Of a stretch of 64,000 bases of DNA, positions 34,308-43,562 are shown piece by piece. The notes below the pieces were generated by a model. That model did not search any database. It worked only from the letters and a program-made list of their open reading frames with translations, and had not been told where the DNA came from. The stretch's first letter is position 1, and the number at the start of each line of letters is the position of its first letter. A program made the position numbers and the translations under genes. Source of the stretch: an uncultured Pelagibacteraceae bacterium (GTDB lineage Bacteria > Pseudomonadota > Alphaproteobacteria > Pelagibacterales > Pelagibacteraceae); contig CACBYP010000003.1 in assembly GCA_902543485.1 (NCBI GenBank), forward strand, positions 91,549 through 155,548. Direction: 5' to 3'.

Positions 34308-34820
34308 GTGAAAACGTCAAATTTAACATATTCTGTTTGGGGGATTTTTAATATTGAAGATAAATTTTATTTAGAAAGTCTTAAAAAAAAAATGCAGAAA
34401 GAATTAAAAGGACCAAGATTTCCAATTCATTTTACTGTAAGCCCCCATTTTTTAGGCAAAGAAAATGAGATCATTAATAAATTATCATATATTTCAAAAA
34501 AAATAAAAAATTTTCATATTTATACGAATAATTATGGTTTTAAAAAAAAGTTTTTTCAATCTATTTTTGTAAAAGTGAATTTAACAAATGGCCTAAAAAA
34601 TAATAAAGCTGTTATTGATAATTATCTAAATATAAAAAAAAAATATTTTTTTCCGCACATTAGTTTATTTTACGGAAACTTAAAAAAAGAACAAAAAAAA
34701 AATTATATAAAGAATTTTAAAAATTTTAAAAAAAAAATAAAAGTCAGAATGTTATGTCTTGTCGAAAATGATGAAAAAAATTTAAAATGGAAGATTATTA
34801 AAAAATTTAAAATAAAATAA
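34308..34820 (+). CDS. Second 2H phosphoesterase-like protein
   Basis: 170 residues from the GTG at 34308; a TTG one codon upstream is also possible. The two catalytic motifs are His41/Thr43 in FPIHFTVSPH and His117/Ser119 in FFPHISLFYG, spaced 76 residues apart as in cyclic phosphodiesterases. Start SNLTYSVWGIFN resembles the first strand of that fold. It is different from the protein at 25548-26147 and not a recent duplicate. It sits head-to-head with gmd and 5 nt before a GT39-like gene, so a role in polymer phosphodiester chemistry is possible but unproven. Confidence 0.72.
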   Translation: MKTSNLTYSVWGIFNIEDKFYLESLKKKMQKELKGPRFPIHFTVSPHFLGKENEIINKLSYISKKIKNFHIYTNNYGFKKKFFQSIFVKVNLTNGLKNNKAVIDNYLNIKKKYFFPHISLFYGNLKKEQKKNYIKNFKNFKKKIKVRMLCLVENDEKNLKWKIIKKFKIK

Positions 34821-34825
34821 CAATT

Positions 34826-36862
34826 ATGCAGTCCTCTACATTGAATATTTTTAAAAATGAAAGTGTCGATTTTTCATTTAAATTTAATATTTATTTTTTT
34901 TTGATATTAATAAATTTTTTAACTTATTCAATTTATGCTGTATTATCGAAGTATAACATATTATTTATAGAAATTTTTATTAATCTTAACTTTCTAGCTT
35001 TTTTTTATTTATATAAAAAAAGCATAAATTCTTACATATTGATAAATTTAGTACTTAAAAGAAAAGAAATATTTTTTTTCTTATTTTTATTGTTTTTTTT
35101 AATTTTAATTAGTTTTTCAGAACTAAAACTACCATTATTTATTGATGAACTGGCATATACAAGAAGAGCCATACGAACTGCATATTTTTCATCATTTTTA
35201 ATCAGCAGCATTTTTGATTATGAGATCCTAAAATCGGTTCCCTTAAAATTTATAATACAAATTGTTAGTATAATTCAAATTATTTTTATTATATGTATTT
35301 TTTATTTAATTAAAAACAAAAGTAACTTAGTTACATTATTTGTTATTTTATTTATTAATTTTATATTTAGATTAATTTTAAAAGATGGAATTCATCATCC
35401 ACCATTAAATCATTTTTTTTCTAGCGCATTCATTTCTTTCTTTGGTTTAAGCCATATATCAATAAGAATGGCTTACTTGATACCTTTTTGGTTTTTTTTA
35501 ATTTCAATTTATACTTTAGCTAAAGAAACTCTAGGCAATAAAATTACTGCTAGTTTTTTATTAAGTCTATCAACTTTTCCATTACTTATTATATCAAGCG
35601 TATCTCCTGATCATTCTATCTGGTCATGCTTATTATTTACATATTTATTAATTTATCTGTCTACAAAAAAAAATATTGATTATAGGTTCTGTGTATTGTT
35701 AATTTCTGTTGGTATTTTATTTAGAATATCAATTTTTTCGTCTTTTTTACTTATTGGTTTGTGTTTAATAAATGATTTGATTAATAAAAAATTTTTAATA
35801 AAACAAAAATTAAAATTCTTAATTTTTGAACAAAAAATACCTTTAATTACATTTGTCTTTTTACCTCTTTTAATAATTAGTTTGCTAGGAACTCCAGCTT
35901 ACGAGGGTGTAGAAAATGTAAATGCAATTCAATATTTTTATCAAGCAATTAAATCTAAAGTGATAATTAACTCTTTAATTAAACAAATACCATTCTGGTA
36001 CTACATCTTTATTATAATAGTGCTTATATCACCATATAAAATTCCAATCTTAATATTTTTTATATTCAATCTTTTAATATATTTCTCAGTAGACCCAGAC
36101 CTTTGGGGGCAATCAAAATATGTTTTGGAATACGGGGTTCCATTTATTGTACTTGGGCATTTTTTATTAAATAAATATTTAATATCAAAAAAATTAATTA
36201 TGATTATTTATTTGATAAATTTATCGATATTTTTTTCTAATATTTATGAAATAGCTAATTTTCCTAAATCAAATATATCATCTGATTTAATATATAAGAA
36301 AGGTTTGTTTTCATTCAATAAGGATAGAGATAAGAAAACAAAGTATATACTTAAAATACCATATAAGTATGACGATGCTTTTGATTACGTTTCAAAAAAG
36401 GATGCAAAAAAAAATACTTTATTTTTAGGCACAACTTATGGTTTTTTACCTTATATCATAGAAGATTATAATTATTTAGAAATAATTGAAACTATTAAAC
36501 TTCGAAATGATTTTGACAGTATTTTAAATAGTGAGTATTCGCTGTCAAATAAAATTAAAGTAATTGATGATAAATTAAATTTTAGAGACAAAATTAAAAA
36601 TTATTTAAACATGATGAGAAAGAAAAGTATCTTAAAGAGGGAGAAAAGTTTTAAAAATTTAAAAGATAGCAAAGATAATGAGAGTGAAATTTTTACCAAA
36701 GTTAGTGATATTAAAAATCTAAAGTATATAATTTTAGCAAATTATGGAAATAGAGAAAATATTATTAAAACATTAACTTCAAATAATTGGATAATAGAAA
36801 AAAAATTTATAGAAACAAACTACAGATCAACATTATTATTATTTAAAAAACTAAGTAATTAA
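34826..36862 (+). CDS. GT39/ArnT-like glycosyltransferase (PMT_2 type)
   Basis: 678 residues, about 12 helices in the first 480 residues and a soluble tail. The first periplasmic loop has the acidic pair in FIDELAYTRRAIRTAYF near residue 110. A second loop reads KDGIHHPPLNHFFSSAFISFFG, the HPPL motif of the PMT_2/ArnT family. Such enzymes use undecaprenyl-P-sugars to glycosylate lipids or proteins on the periplasmic side. The last 190 residues are Lys/Asp-rich without clear domains. Its 3' end overlaps the converging gene by 12 nt. Confidence 0.8.
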   Translation: MQSSTLNIFKNESVDFSFKFNIYFFLILINFLTYSIYAVLSKYNILFIEIFINLNFLAFFYLYKKSINSYILINLVLKRKEIFFFLFLLFFLILISFSELKLPLFIDELAYTRRAIRTAYFSSFLISSIFDYEILKSVPLKFIIQIVSIIQIIFIICIFYLIKNKSNLVTLFVILFINFIFRLILKDGIHHPPLNHFFSSAFISFFGLSHISIRMAYLIPFWFFLISIYTLAKETLGNKITASFLLSLSTFPLLIISSVSPDHSIWSCLLFTYLLIYLSTKKNIDYRFCVLLISVGILFRISIFSSFLLIGLCLINDLINKKFLIKQKLKFLIFEQKIPLITFVFLPLLIISLLGTPAYEGVENVNAIQYFYQAIKSKVIINSLIKQIPFWYYIFIIIVLISPYKIPILIFFIFNLLIYFSVDPDLWGQSKYVLEYGVPFIVLGHFLLNKYLISKKLIMIIYLINLSIFFSNIYEIANFPKSNISSDLIYKKGLFSFNKDRDKKTKYILKIPYKYDDAFDYVSKKDAKKNTLFLGTTYGFLPYIIEDYNYLEIIETIKLRNDFDSILNSEYSLSNKIKVIDDKLNFRDKIKNYLNMMRKKSILKREKSFKNLKDSKDNESEIFTKVSDIKNLKYIILANYGNRENIIKTLTSNNWIIEKKFIETNYRSTLLLFKKLSN

Positions 36863-37957
36863 AAATTTAAAAATATTAATTTTTGAAAAGGTTGGATGAA
36901 GTGACCAAGTTACAAAGAAAAATAAATAAACGAAAAATTTTGAACTATTTATTTTAGAGTCTTTAAAATTATATAAGTAAACAAAAATTAAAATTAATAA
37001 TGGATAAACCAAATTAATTAATCTAATTAAATTCTTTCCTGTTATATTTGGACCACCCACATAGGCGATGGAAAATGTAAAAAAAGTAATTAAAACAATA
37101 AATACATAAATTTCTGATTTTAGCTTTATGCCTTTAAATTTGTCATATTCAAAATAAACATAAACTAATAACGGTAACAAGATTATTAGAGGAAATATAT
37201 TATAAATTAAAAAATCAATTATAGAATAATTAAAATTGAAAATCGCAAACCTTTCATTAAATGAATATGTTTCATTATAATCAGTAACATAATCAGCAAA
37301 GTAAGAGTTTAATAAAAAAGTAAATAAAAACATTAATGAAAATAAAAACAAATCATTTATTTTGAATTTTGACTGTGATTTATAAATAAGCTTAGTGATC
37401 ACTATACCTATAAAGATGAAGATAGAATTTTGTCTTGTAATTAGTGTGAACAAAAAACCAGAATATAAAGCTAATTTATTACTTTTTAAAATTCCAAAAA
37501 TTATTAAAAGTATACCAAAAATAAATATCAAATCATTTATCATTGTAGGACACGCAATAAAATACCGAAAAAGATATGGATTAAAAATTAAAAATGACAT
37601 TAAAAAAAAAATTTGAAAATCATTTAACTTGAAACTTTTAATAATTTTTAAAAATATAATTAAAGATAAAATAGAAAAAATAATAATAAAAACTCTAAAC
37701 AAGAAATATAAATCTAGATTGAACAACTTGCTTATTAATCCAATTGAGGCTGGAATAATAAAACGCCAAACTTTGTGATACTGTAAAGTTTCGTTTGATA
37801 ACTCAGGGAAATTTTGTGCAATTAAAAAATAGTCTGTGCCATCCCTTGCTCCATAAATAATACTTTGATCGTATGTAAGTAAATTATTTGAAAAGAAAAT
37901 AAATATAAATGAAATGATTAAATAAATATTTAAATTTGATAATGAGTAAATTTTCAT
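36851..37957 (-). CDS. Polytopic membrane protein, GT-C-like, unknown
   Basis: 368 residues and about ten helices. After the first helix comes a loop YGARDGTDYFLIAQNF, an acidic motif similar in place to those of GT-C transferases, followed by HKVWRFIIPASIGLI. There is no large soluble tail. The C-terminal VYLYNFKDSKINSSKFF ends in a final helix. Family not recognised. It lies 2 nt after the stop of the Wzy-like gene, and its own stop region overlaps the converging GT39-like gene by 12 nt. Confidence 0.58.
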   Translation of the reverse strand: MKIYSLSNLNIYLIISFIFIFFSNNLLTYDQSIIYGARDGTDYFLIAQNFPELSNETLQYHKVWRFIIPASIGLISKLFNLDLYFLFRVFIIIFSILSLIIFLKIIKSFKLNDFQIFFLMSFLIFNPYLFRYFIACPTMINDLIFIFGILLIIFGILKSNKLALYSGFLFTLITRQNSIFIFIGIVITKLIYKSQSKFKINDLFLFSLMFLFTFLLNSYFADYVTDYNETYSFNERFAIFNFNYSIIDFLIYNIFPLIILLPLLVYVYFEYDKFKGIKLKSEIYVFIVLITFFTFSIAYVGGPNITGKNLIRLINLVYPLLILIFVYLYNFKDSKINSSKFFVYLFFFVTWSLHPTFSKINIFKFLIT

Positions 37958-37959
37958 AT

Positions 37960-39444
37960 TTATTTATTAAGCTTATTTACTACTAAATTTATAAAATAAA
38001 ATAGTCCTATAGTTAGGAAAATAGCTCCAAACAATAGATAAGTTTGATGAGGCAAATAACCAAAATGTATCAATCTGTATGCAATTATATTTCCTATTAA
38101 ACATGAAAAAATTAAATTTTGATTTGATAATCTAAAAGCAAGGTATTCTATACAGGAAGCTATTAAACTTATTATGGATAAACTGAAAAATAAAAAATAT
38201 AATGATCCACTATAAAAAAGATAAGCTATTATACCAGGTAATGTATTTCCTTTAACATTTTCATACAATTGATCCTTATAATTAATTGTTTCGAGATTAA
38301 ATTCTAATTCGTAAAATGTAGGGTTTTTTTTATGATGTCTCTCTTTTAATGATTTCAAAATTAATTTATATCCTAAAAAATCTTCTTTTGAATTTACAGC
38401 CATAACACCATCTATCCCTACCCACCTATTAATTAGTAAATATAAAATTTCCGAATTATGTTGAGAAAAAGTTGCATATTTTTTATCAACGATTTGATCT
38501 TTTTTTTCTATAACATCTTTTTTAACAGTAATCTCTATAGATTTACCCACATAAAAGAAATTTGCTCTAATATAATTAACAGACGTAATAGAAATATAAA
38601 AAAAGATAAAGATAAATATCAAGGATTTTATATAAAAAAATACATTTTGTTTTAAGTTTAATTTTTTTGAAAATTTATAAATACCATAAATTAATGCAAA
38701 AGCATTGAAAATCATACCTCTGCTTAGCATTGAAATTGAACTAAAAAAAGTTTCTAAGTAAATTATTATAGAACTTAATAAAAAAAATTTTTTTAAAAAT
38801 TTCGCTTCAAAATAAATAATTAAAGTTGATATACTTGCTAAACCAAATAACAGTAACCATTTAATTGTGCCACTTAGAAAAAAATTAATATCATAAATTG
38901 GAATTAAACCTTTTTGATAAATCTTAAAATAAAAATTGATAACACTTATTAATATAAAAAATATAAGAAATATTGACCATATCAAGTATCGTTGCTTAAG
39001 AAAGAATTGACTTTCATTTTTTGTGTTTAAAAAAATTTTCTTTGGATATTTAAAAATAAATTTCTCTCTCAGGAAACTTGAAAAAATTAATGATAAAGCT
39101 CCTATCTGTGAGATTAAAAGAACATCGTCAAAAGAGTTATTAGTATAATTAAATTCTCCTATTCCCTCTCTAAATACTCCATCTGTAAAAGAAATAGTAC
39201 ACGTAAATTTGAACCAAAAACCCAACCATAATAAAACACCAAAAAAAGTTTCAAAAAAAATAGAATTTTTTCTGAGTGAAAAAATAATTAAAAAGTTATA
39301 AATTAAAGTAAAACTCAAATATATAAACTTGTTTCCAGTATAATTGATAATCCCATTTATAAATAAGAAAAATATTATTAAAAATGAAACAATTTTGATT
39401 GATAAAAAAATTTTTTTTTTCTTTCCTACAAAGAGATGGGACAT
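37960..39444 (-). CDS. Oligosaccharide repeat-unit polymerase (Wzy-like)
   Basis: 494 residues, about 12 helices. The helix-loop pattern with SMLSRGMIFNAFALIYGIYKF in the middle and a large periplasmic loop (residues about 290-400, RWVGIDGVMAVNSKEDF, then GNTLPGIIAYLFYSGS) fits the oligosaccharide repeat-unit polymerase group. It would polymerise flipped repeat units at the periplasmic face. It begins 0 nt after the end of the GT4-flippase fusion gene, so flippase and polymerase are adjacent as in classical Wzx/Wzy loci. Confidence 0.72.
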   Translation of the reverse strand: MSHLFVGKKKKIFLSIKIVSFLIIFFLFINGIINYTGNKFIYLSFTLIYNFLIIFSLRKNSIFFETFFGVLLWLGFWFKFTCTISFTDGVFREGIGEFNYTNNSFDDVLLISQIGALSLIFSSFLREKFIFKYPKKIFLNTKNESQFFLKQRYLIWSIFLIFFILISVINFYFKIYQKGLIPIYDINFFLSGTIKWLLLFGLASISTLIIYFEAKFLKKFFLLSSIIIYLETFFSSISMLSRGMIFNAFALIYGIYKFSKKLNLKQNVFFYIKSLIFIFIFFYISITSVNYIRANFFYVGKSIEITVKKDVIEKKDQIVDKKYATFSQHNSEILYLLINRWVGIDGVMAVNSKEDFLGYKLILKSLKERHHKKNPTFYELEFNLETINYKDQLYENVKGNTLPGIIAYLFYSGSLYFLFFSLSIISLIASCIEYLAFRLSNQNLIFSCLIGNIIAYRLIHFGYLPHQTYLLFGAIFLTIGLFYFINLVVNKLNK

Positions 39445-41763
39445 TTAAAATTTAAAATTAATTTTTTTATTAGATATAGAAATGGAATATGAAAATAAAG
39501 CAATTAATGATGCTATAAAGAATGAAAATGATACAAAGACTGTTCCACCTAAATTGAATAAAATTGGAATTATAAAAGTAATAGATGTCCCATAGAGAAT
39601 ATCTCTTTTGAATAAATAATTACGCTCCTCAATAGAACTTTGAATTTTTCTATGTCTTAAATACATGGCATAGCTCATAAAATATGATCCCATTAAAGAG
39701 ATAGAAATAGTAAATGATATAAAGTGGTAATTAATTAAAGATGAGTTTATAGGATCTTTAACATTAGAAATTGAATATAAAAAAATTAAAATTAGAACTA
39801 AAAAAAAGAAATAAGATAAAAATTTAAAGCTTTTAGATATATTTATTTTTTGCTTAATAAATGCAGGTCCTACAACTGAGTTAAAAAGAGTACCGGGAAA
39901 TGAGCCTAAAGAAAAGCATGCAAAAAAAATTCCAGCTAAAGACTTGCTAAATATAAAATAAATCATAATTCGCCATGCAAAACTGCTTATTATAATTGAA
40001 AATGAAGATATAAATGCAATAGTTTTAATATTTAGTTCAACAATTTTATAAATATCAAAATTTCTGAAATTAGTTAAGACTTTAAATATATTTTTAACCA
40101 AAAAGGCCAAAATAAAAAAGATATATCCTGGTATTATAATTTCTAACAAATCAATTCTAAGTAAAATCAAAGAAATACCGATAAGAATTATAGCAATTAA
40201 ATTTGCATATGTAATAAATTTAAATATTGAGAATTTATTACGTATCTCATATTGAACTAAATTCATTTCATTAATCCATTGGACCATAATTAAAACTGAA
40301 ATCATTTTAATCAATGTTATATTTTCAAAATTTATAATGTATGGCTGTAAAGTAAAAAAAAGTAATAAAGTTATTATAGAAAATATTAATCTATATAAAA
40401 TTGTCATTTGAGCATAAACTTTGTTCTCTTCAGAGACAATAATGCTTCTCATATTACTTGAAAAAATTTGGGTAATCGTAATCCAAAAACTTGTTATTAA
40501 TCCAATCTCTCCTGCAACTGAATATTGCCCAAGAAAAACTAACAATACTACAATAATCGAGGAGAACATTAGGTTAAACATGTAAGTTCCTGAGGTGAAC
40601 AAAAAATCTACTTTACTAGTCTGATCAACAATTTTATTTTGATAATACTTTTCTCTACTAATTTGATTATTAATAATATCTACTTTTGTAAATTCGTTAT
40701 ATAAATTGATGTATTTTTCAAATATTTTTTTTAAAGAAATATTTTCTATAGTTTTTTTGAAACTGTCTAAGCCACTGTTAAGCCTCTTATCCAAAGTCCA
40801 AGTTGTGATATTTTTAATTTTTTCACTTATTTCTTTTTCATTTAAATTTGTTAAAAGTGATTTATTCTCTTTATCTATTGTTTCAATATCTTTATTAACT
40901 AGACTTGGTAATCCGTTTACAGAGGATTCCAAAATTGAAAGACTTAAAACTTCTGATTTTGATACTAATACGTTTAGCCATGCCCTCTTCATAATATTAC
41001 TTTTTTCAAGATCAAAAACTGGTTTTTTAATTTCAATTTGTTTTGAATTTTTTATTTGATTTAAAATTTTATTATAATATTTTTCATCATCTCTTATGCC
41101 ATATATCTCTAACTTCCAATCTTCTGATAATTTTGCTTTCAAAAATGAACTTATTAATAAATCTATATTTTTATGGGGATGTATTCTTCCAAAATAAACT
41201 ATCAGTTTATCTTTTTTTTTTTCTAAGTTTTCGGTATATTTAAAAGGTATTGGGTTTGGAATGAGAGTTACCTTATGATTTGGAAAGTATTTTTCGATTG
41301 CATTTTTTTCTTGATTTGTAATTGAAATAAATTCGACATTAGTTTTCAAAATAATATTTAAGTAAATTAAAGATATTTTTTTTAATAAAAATTTAAAATA
41401 GCCAGCACTTTTTAATGCTGGATCTAATAACATACCATGAGGGTGCACTATACAATTTAGTTTTCTTTTTGAGCAGATTAAGAGTGATATTAGTTGAATT
41501 GGTGCCCATAAACCATGTATATGTATTACATCATTTTCAAGTATAACTTTTTTTAGTTTATTTTGTTTAAAAAAATATATCCATTTATCGTAATTAAGAA
41601 CGTTTATATTCTTATTTCTAAATAAACCCTCTTCTAATTTTGAAGTTAGCACTGAATATAAATAATTTTTATCGATGTTTAAATTATTAGTAATAAATAC
41701 GATTAAAGAGGAAATACTGAAATTTTTTTTTGTAAATTCGTTTGTTATATGTAAGACCTTCAT
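39445..41763 (-). CDS. Fusion: GT4 glycosyltransferase + Wzx-type flippase
   Basis: 772 residues in one frame. Residues 1-355 are a GT-B (GT4) glycosyltransferase: MKVLHITNEF, HIHGLWAPIQ, VHPHGMLLDPAL, VYFGRIHPHKNIDLL with Arg193/Lys198, and the E-x7-E pair Glu271/Glu279 in SKSEVLSLSILESSVNGLPS. A Lys/Asn-rich linker of about 30 residues follows. Residues about 385-772 hold about 12 hydrophobic helices with the polysaccharide-flippase pattern (FTSGTYMFNLMFSSIIVVLLV; SFPGTLFNSVVGPAFI). The protein would finish a lipid-linked repeat unit in the cytosol and flip it. Separate genes are the norm. It is divergent from a methyltransferase gene across 35 nt. Confidence 0.85.
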   Translation of the reverse strand: MKVLHITNEFTKKNFSISSLIVFITNNLNIDKNYLYSVLTSKLEEGLFRNKNINVLNYDKWIYFFKQNKLKKVILENDVIHIHGLWAPIQLISLLICSKRKLNCIVHPHGMLLDPALKSAGYFKFLLKKISLIYLNIILKTNVEFISITNQEKNAIEKYFPNHKVTLIPNPIPFKYTENLEKKKDKLIVYFGRIHPHKNIDLLISSFLKAKLSEDWKLEIYGIRDDEKYYNKILNQIKNSKQIEIKKPVFDLEKSNIMKRAWLNVLVSKSEVLSLSILESSVNGLPSLVNKDIETIDKENKSLLTNLNEKEISEKIKNITTWTLDKRLNSGLDSFKKTIENISLKKIFEKYINLYNEFTKVDIINNQISREKYYQNKIVDQTSKVDFLFTSGTYMFNLMFSSIIVVLLVFLGQYSVAGEIGLITSFWITITQIFSSNMRSIIVSEENKVYAQMTILYRLIFSIITLLLFFTLQPYIINFENITLIKMISVLIMVQWINEMNLVQYEIRNKFSIFKFITYANLIAIILIGISLILLRIDLLEIIIPGYIFFILAFLVKNIFKVLTNFRNFDIYKIVELNIKTIAFISSFSIIISSFAWRIMIYFIFSKSLAGIFFACFSLGSFPGTLFNSVVGPAFIKQKINISKSFKFLSYFFFLVLILIFLYSISNVKDPINSSLINYHFISFTISISLMGSYFMSYAMYLRHRKIQSSIEERNYLFKRDILYGTSITFIIPILFNLGGTVFVSFSFFIASLIALFSYSISISNKKINFKF

Positions 41764-41798
41764 AATGATAATAAATAATATATATAATTAATAATACA

Positions 41799-42551
41799 AT
41801 GAATGTGTATAAATTCTATAACTCTGAAGGTTGGCAAAAAAAAGATAATAAATTCAAAGATGCTAATTTATTTGAAGATAACAGAACAAGTTCTCAGAAT
41901 TATGTTTCAAAATGTAGAAAAAGAATTTTAAAATATATACCAAAAAAAGGGGAAAATATTCTCGATTTTGCATCTGGACCAATTCAATACAAAGAATATT
42001 TAGAATATTCAAAAAATTTTAAATACAGACACTGTGTAGATTTTTCTAAGAAAGCAATAGAAGAGGCAAAAAAAAAACTTGGTAAAAAGGGAAAATATTA
42101 TTGTAAAGATTTTTTAAAATTAAAATTTAAAAAGAATACTTTTGATTGCATTTTAAGTATGCATACAATTTATCATATTAATAAAAATCAACAGAGGAAA
42201 GTTATTTTAAAGATGATTGATATTGTAAGAAAGAATAAACCAATTATTATTGTTTATAGTAATCCAGATACAATCATCAATAGAATAAAAAATATATTTA
42301 AAAGAAAAAAGCGCAAACAACAAATTTACTTTTACTGTTTTAAAAATGAATGGTGGTATCAATTTAGTAAAAAAGCTGATATAAAATTTTATCCATGGAG
42401 ATCATTTTCTTCACAACATCAACAATTGTTATTTCCAAATAATTTTATCGGCAGTTTTTTTTTTAAAATTTTATTTTTTTTAGAAAATAAATTTAATAAA
42501 TTTTTTGTAAAATATTTTCAGTACCAAATAATTATTATAAAAAAAAGATAA
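41799..42551 (+). CDS. Class I SAM-dependent methyltransferase
   Basis: 250 residues. SAM-binding motif I is GENILDFASGPIQYKEYLEY near residue 50, followed by HCVDFSKKAIEEAKKKL, then YYCKDFLKLKFKKNTFDCILSMHTIYHI, typical of methyltransferase type 11. The C-terminal third (FYPWRSFSSQHQQLLFP) is specific to sugar-locus relatives. It probably methylates a sugar or lipid-linked intermediate. Its stop directly abuts the stop of the converging WecA-like gene. Confidence 0.85.
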   Translation: MNVYKFYNSEGWQKKDNKFKDANLFEDNRTSSQNYVSKCRKRILKYIPKKGENILDFASGPIQYKEYLEYSKNFKYRHCVDFSKKAIEEAKKKLGKKGKYYCKDFLKLKFKKNTFDCILSMHTIYHINKNQQRKVILKMIDIVRKNKPIIIVYSNPDTIINRIKNIFKRKKRKQQIYFYCFKNEWWYQFSKKADIKFYPWRSFSSQHQQLLFPNNFIGSFFFKILFFLENKFNKFFVKYFQYQIIIIKKR

Positions 42552-43547
42552 TCAGTTAAATTTATAAATTAATATAAAATAACTTACTATTAAACACATC
42601 AATATAAGGAAAGTGTAACCGATAAATAAACTTAATAAATAAGGAAATATTATCAAACTTTGTATTATCAAATTTACTTTAATTAAACTAAATTTTTTAA
42701 GTAATAAATGGTGAATATGATTTCTATCTGGTGAAAATGGATTTTGTTTTTTCGATAATCTTGAAATAAATAATCTAATTAATTCTAATCCAGGGATTAT
42801 CATTAAAAGTACAATATGATCGGAATATACTAGCTGATTTGAGTTATATAACTTAATAAACATTATTCCGATAATAAAAGACAAAAAAAGTGTTCCTCCA
42901 TCACCTAAAAAAGATTTAGATCTATAGTTCAAGAAAATAAATACAATTAAGGAAATAATTAGAGTTAATAACAATAGATCATATGAGGAGAAAAAAAATA
43001 TAACAACAGATAAAAAAAGTATGTAAGTTGAGGCTTGTAAATTTATTCCATCAAACATATTATAAGCATTCATAAATAGTAAGAAACATAACAGAGTCCA
43101 GAAGATACCAAATTTGTGTAAATTTATAGTTTGATACATGAATGAAAATCGCACTTCATAAATAATACTATTATCGAGAAAAACTATTATAGGTAATATA
43201 ACTATAATTATAAAAAAAAATTTTTTTAAAGCAGATATACTTTTTTTATCGTCATAAATTCCAATTAAAAAAAAAAGAAAAGAAGAAGCAAAGAATATTG
43301 TAAGTTGTCTAAAATTTTCAAAAAAATAACTTTCAACTAATTCATTATTTTTATTTAGAGCAAAATATATAAAATAAATGCATACATTTAAAAATATTAA
43401 TAGCCCTCCAGTTATTGGTGTAGCTGTTTTATGAAACTTTCTATTTGTATCGGGTTTATCATATATATTGATTAACAAGGCAATCTTACTATGAAAAAGA
43501 ATGTAGAAAAAGTTAAATACTAAAATACTTATTATATATACTAACAT
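42552..43547 (-). CDS. Undecaprenyl-phosphate sugar-1-P transferase (WecA/MraY-like)
   Basis: 331 residues, about ten helices. Hallmarks of the PNPT family: DKPDTNRKFHKTATPITGG on the first cytosolic loop, GIYDDKKS with the Asp pair, NAYNMFDGINLQA, SFLGDGGTLFL, and the C-terminal HIHH in PDRNHIHHLLLKKF. It transfers a HexNAc-1-phosphate from UDP to undecaprenyl phosphate and so starts repeat-unit synthesis. It is 15 nt downstream of the membrane protein gene that starts at 45431. Confidence 0.93.
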   Translation of the reverse strand: MLVYIISILVFNFFYILFHSKIALLINIYDKPDTNRKFHKTATPITGGLLIFLNVCIYFIYFALNKNNELVESYFFENFRQLTIFFASSFLFFLIGIYDDKKSISALKKFFFIIIVILPIIVFLDNSIIYEVRFSFMYQTINLHKFGIFWTLLCFLLFMNAYNMFDGINLQASTYILFLSVVIFFFSSYDLLLLTLIISLIVFIFLNYRSKSFLGDGGTLFLSFIIGIMFIKLYNSNQLVYSDHIVLLMIIPGLELIRLFISRLSKKQNPFSPDRNHIHHLLLKKFSLIKVNLIIQSLIIFPYLLSLFIGYTFLILMCLIVSYFILIYKFN

Positions 43548-43562
43548 TGCTTATATGTTTTA

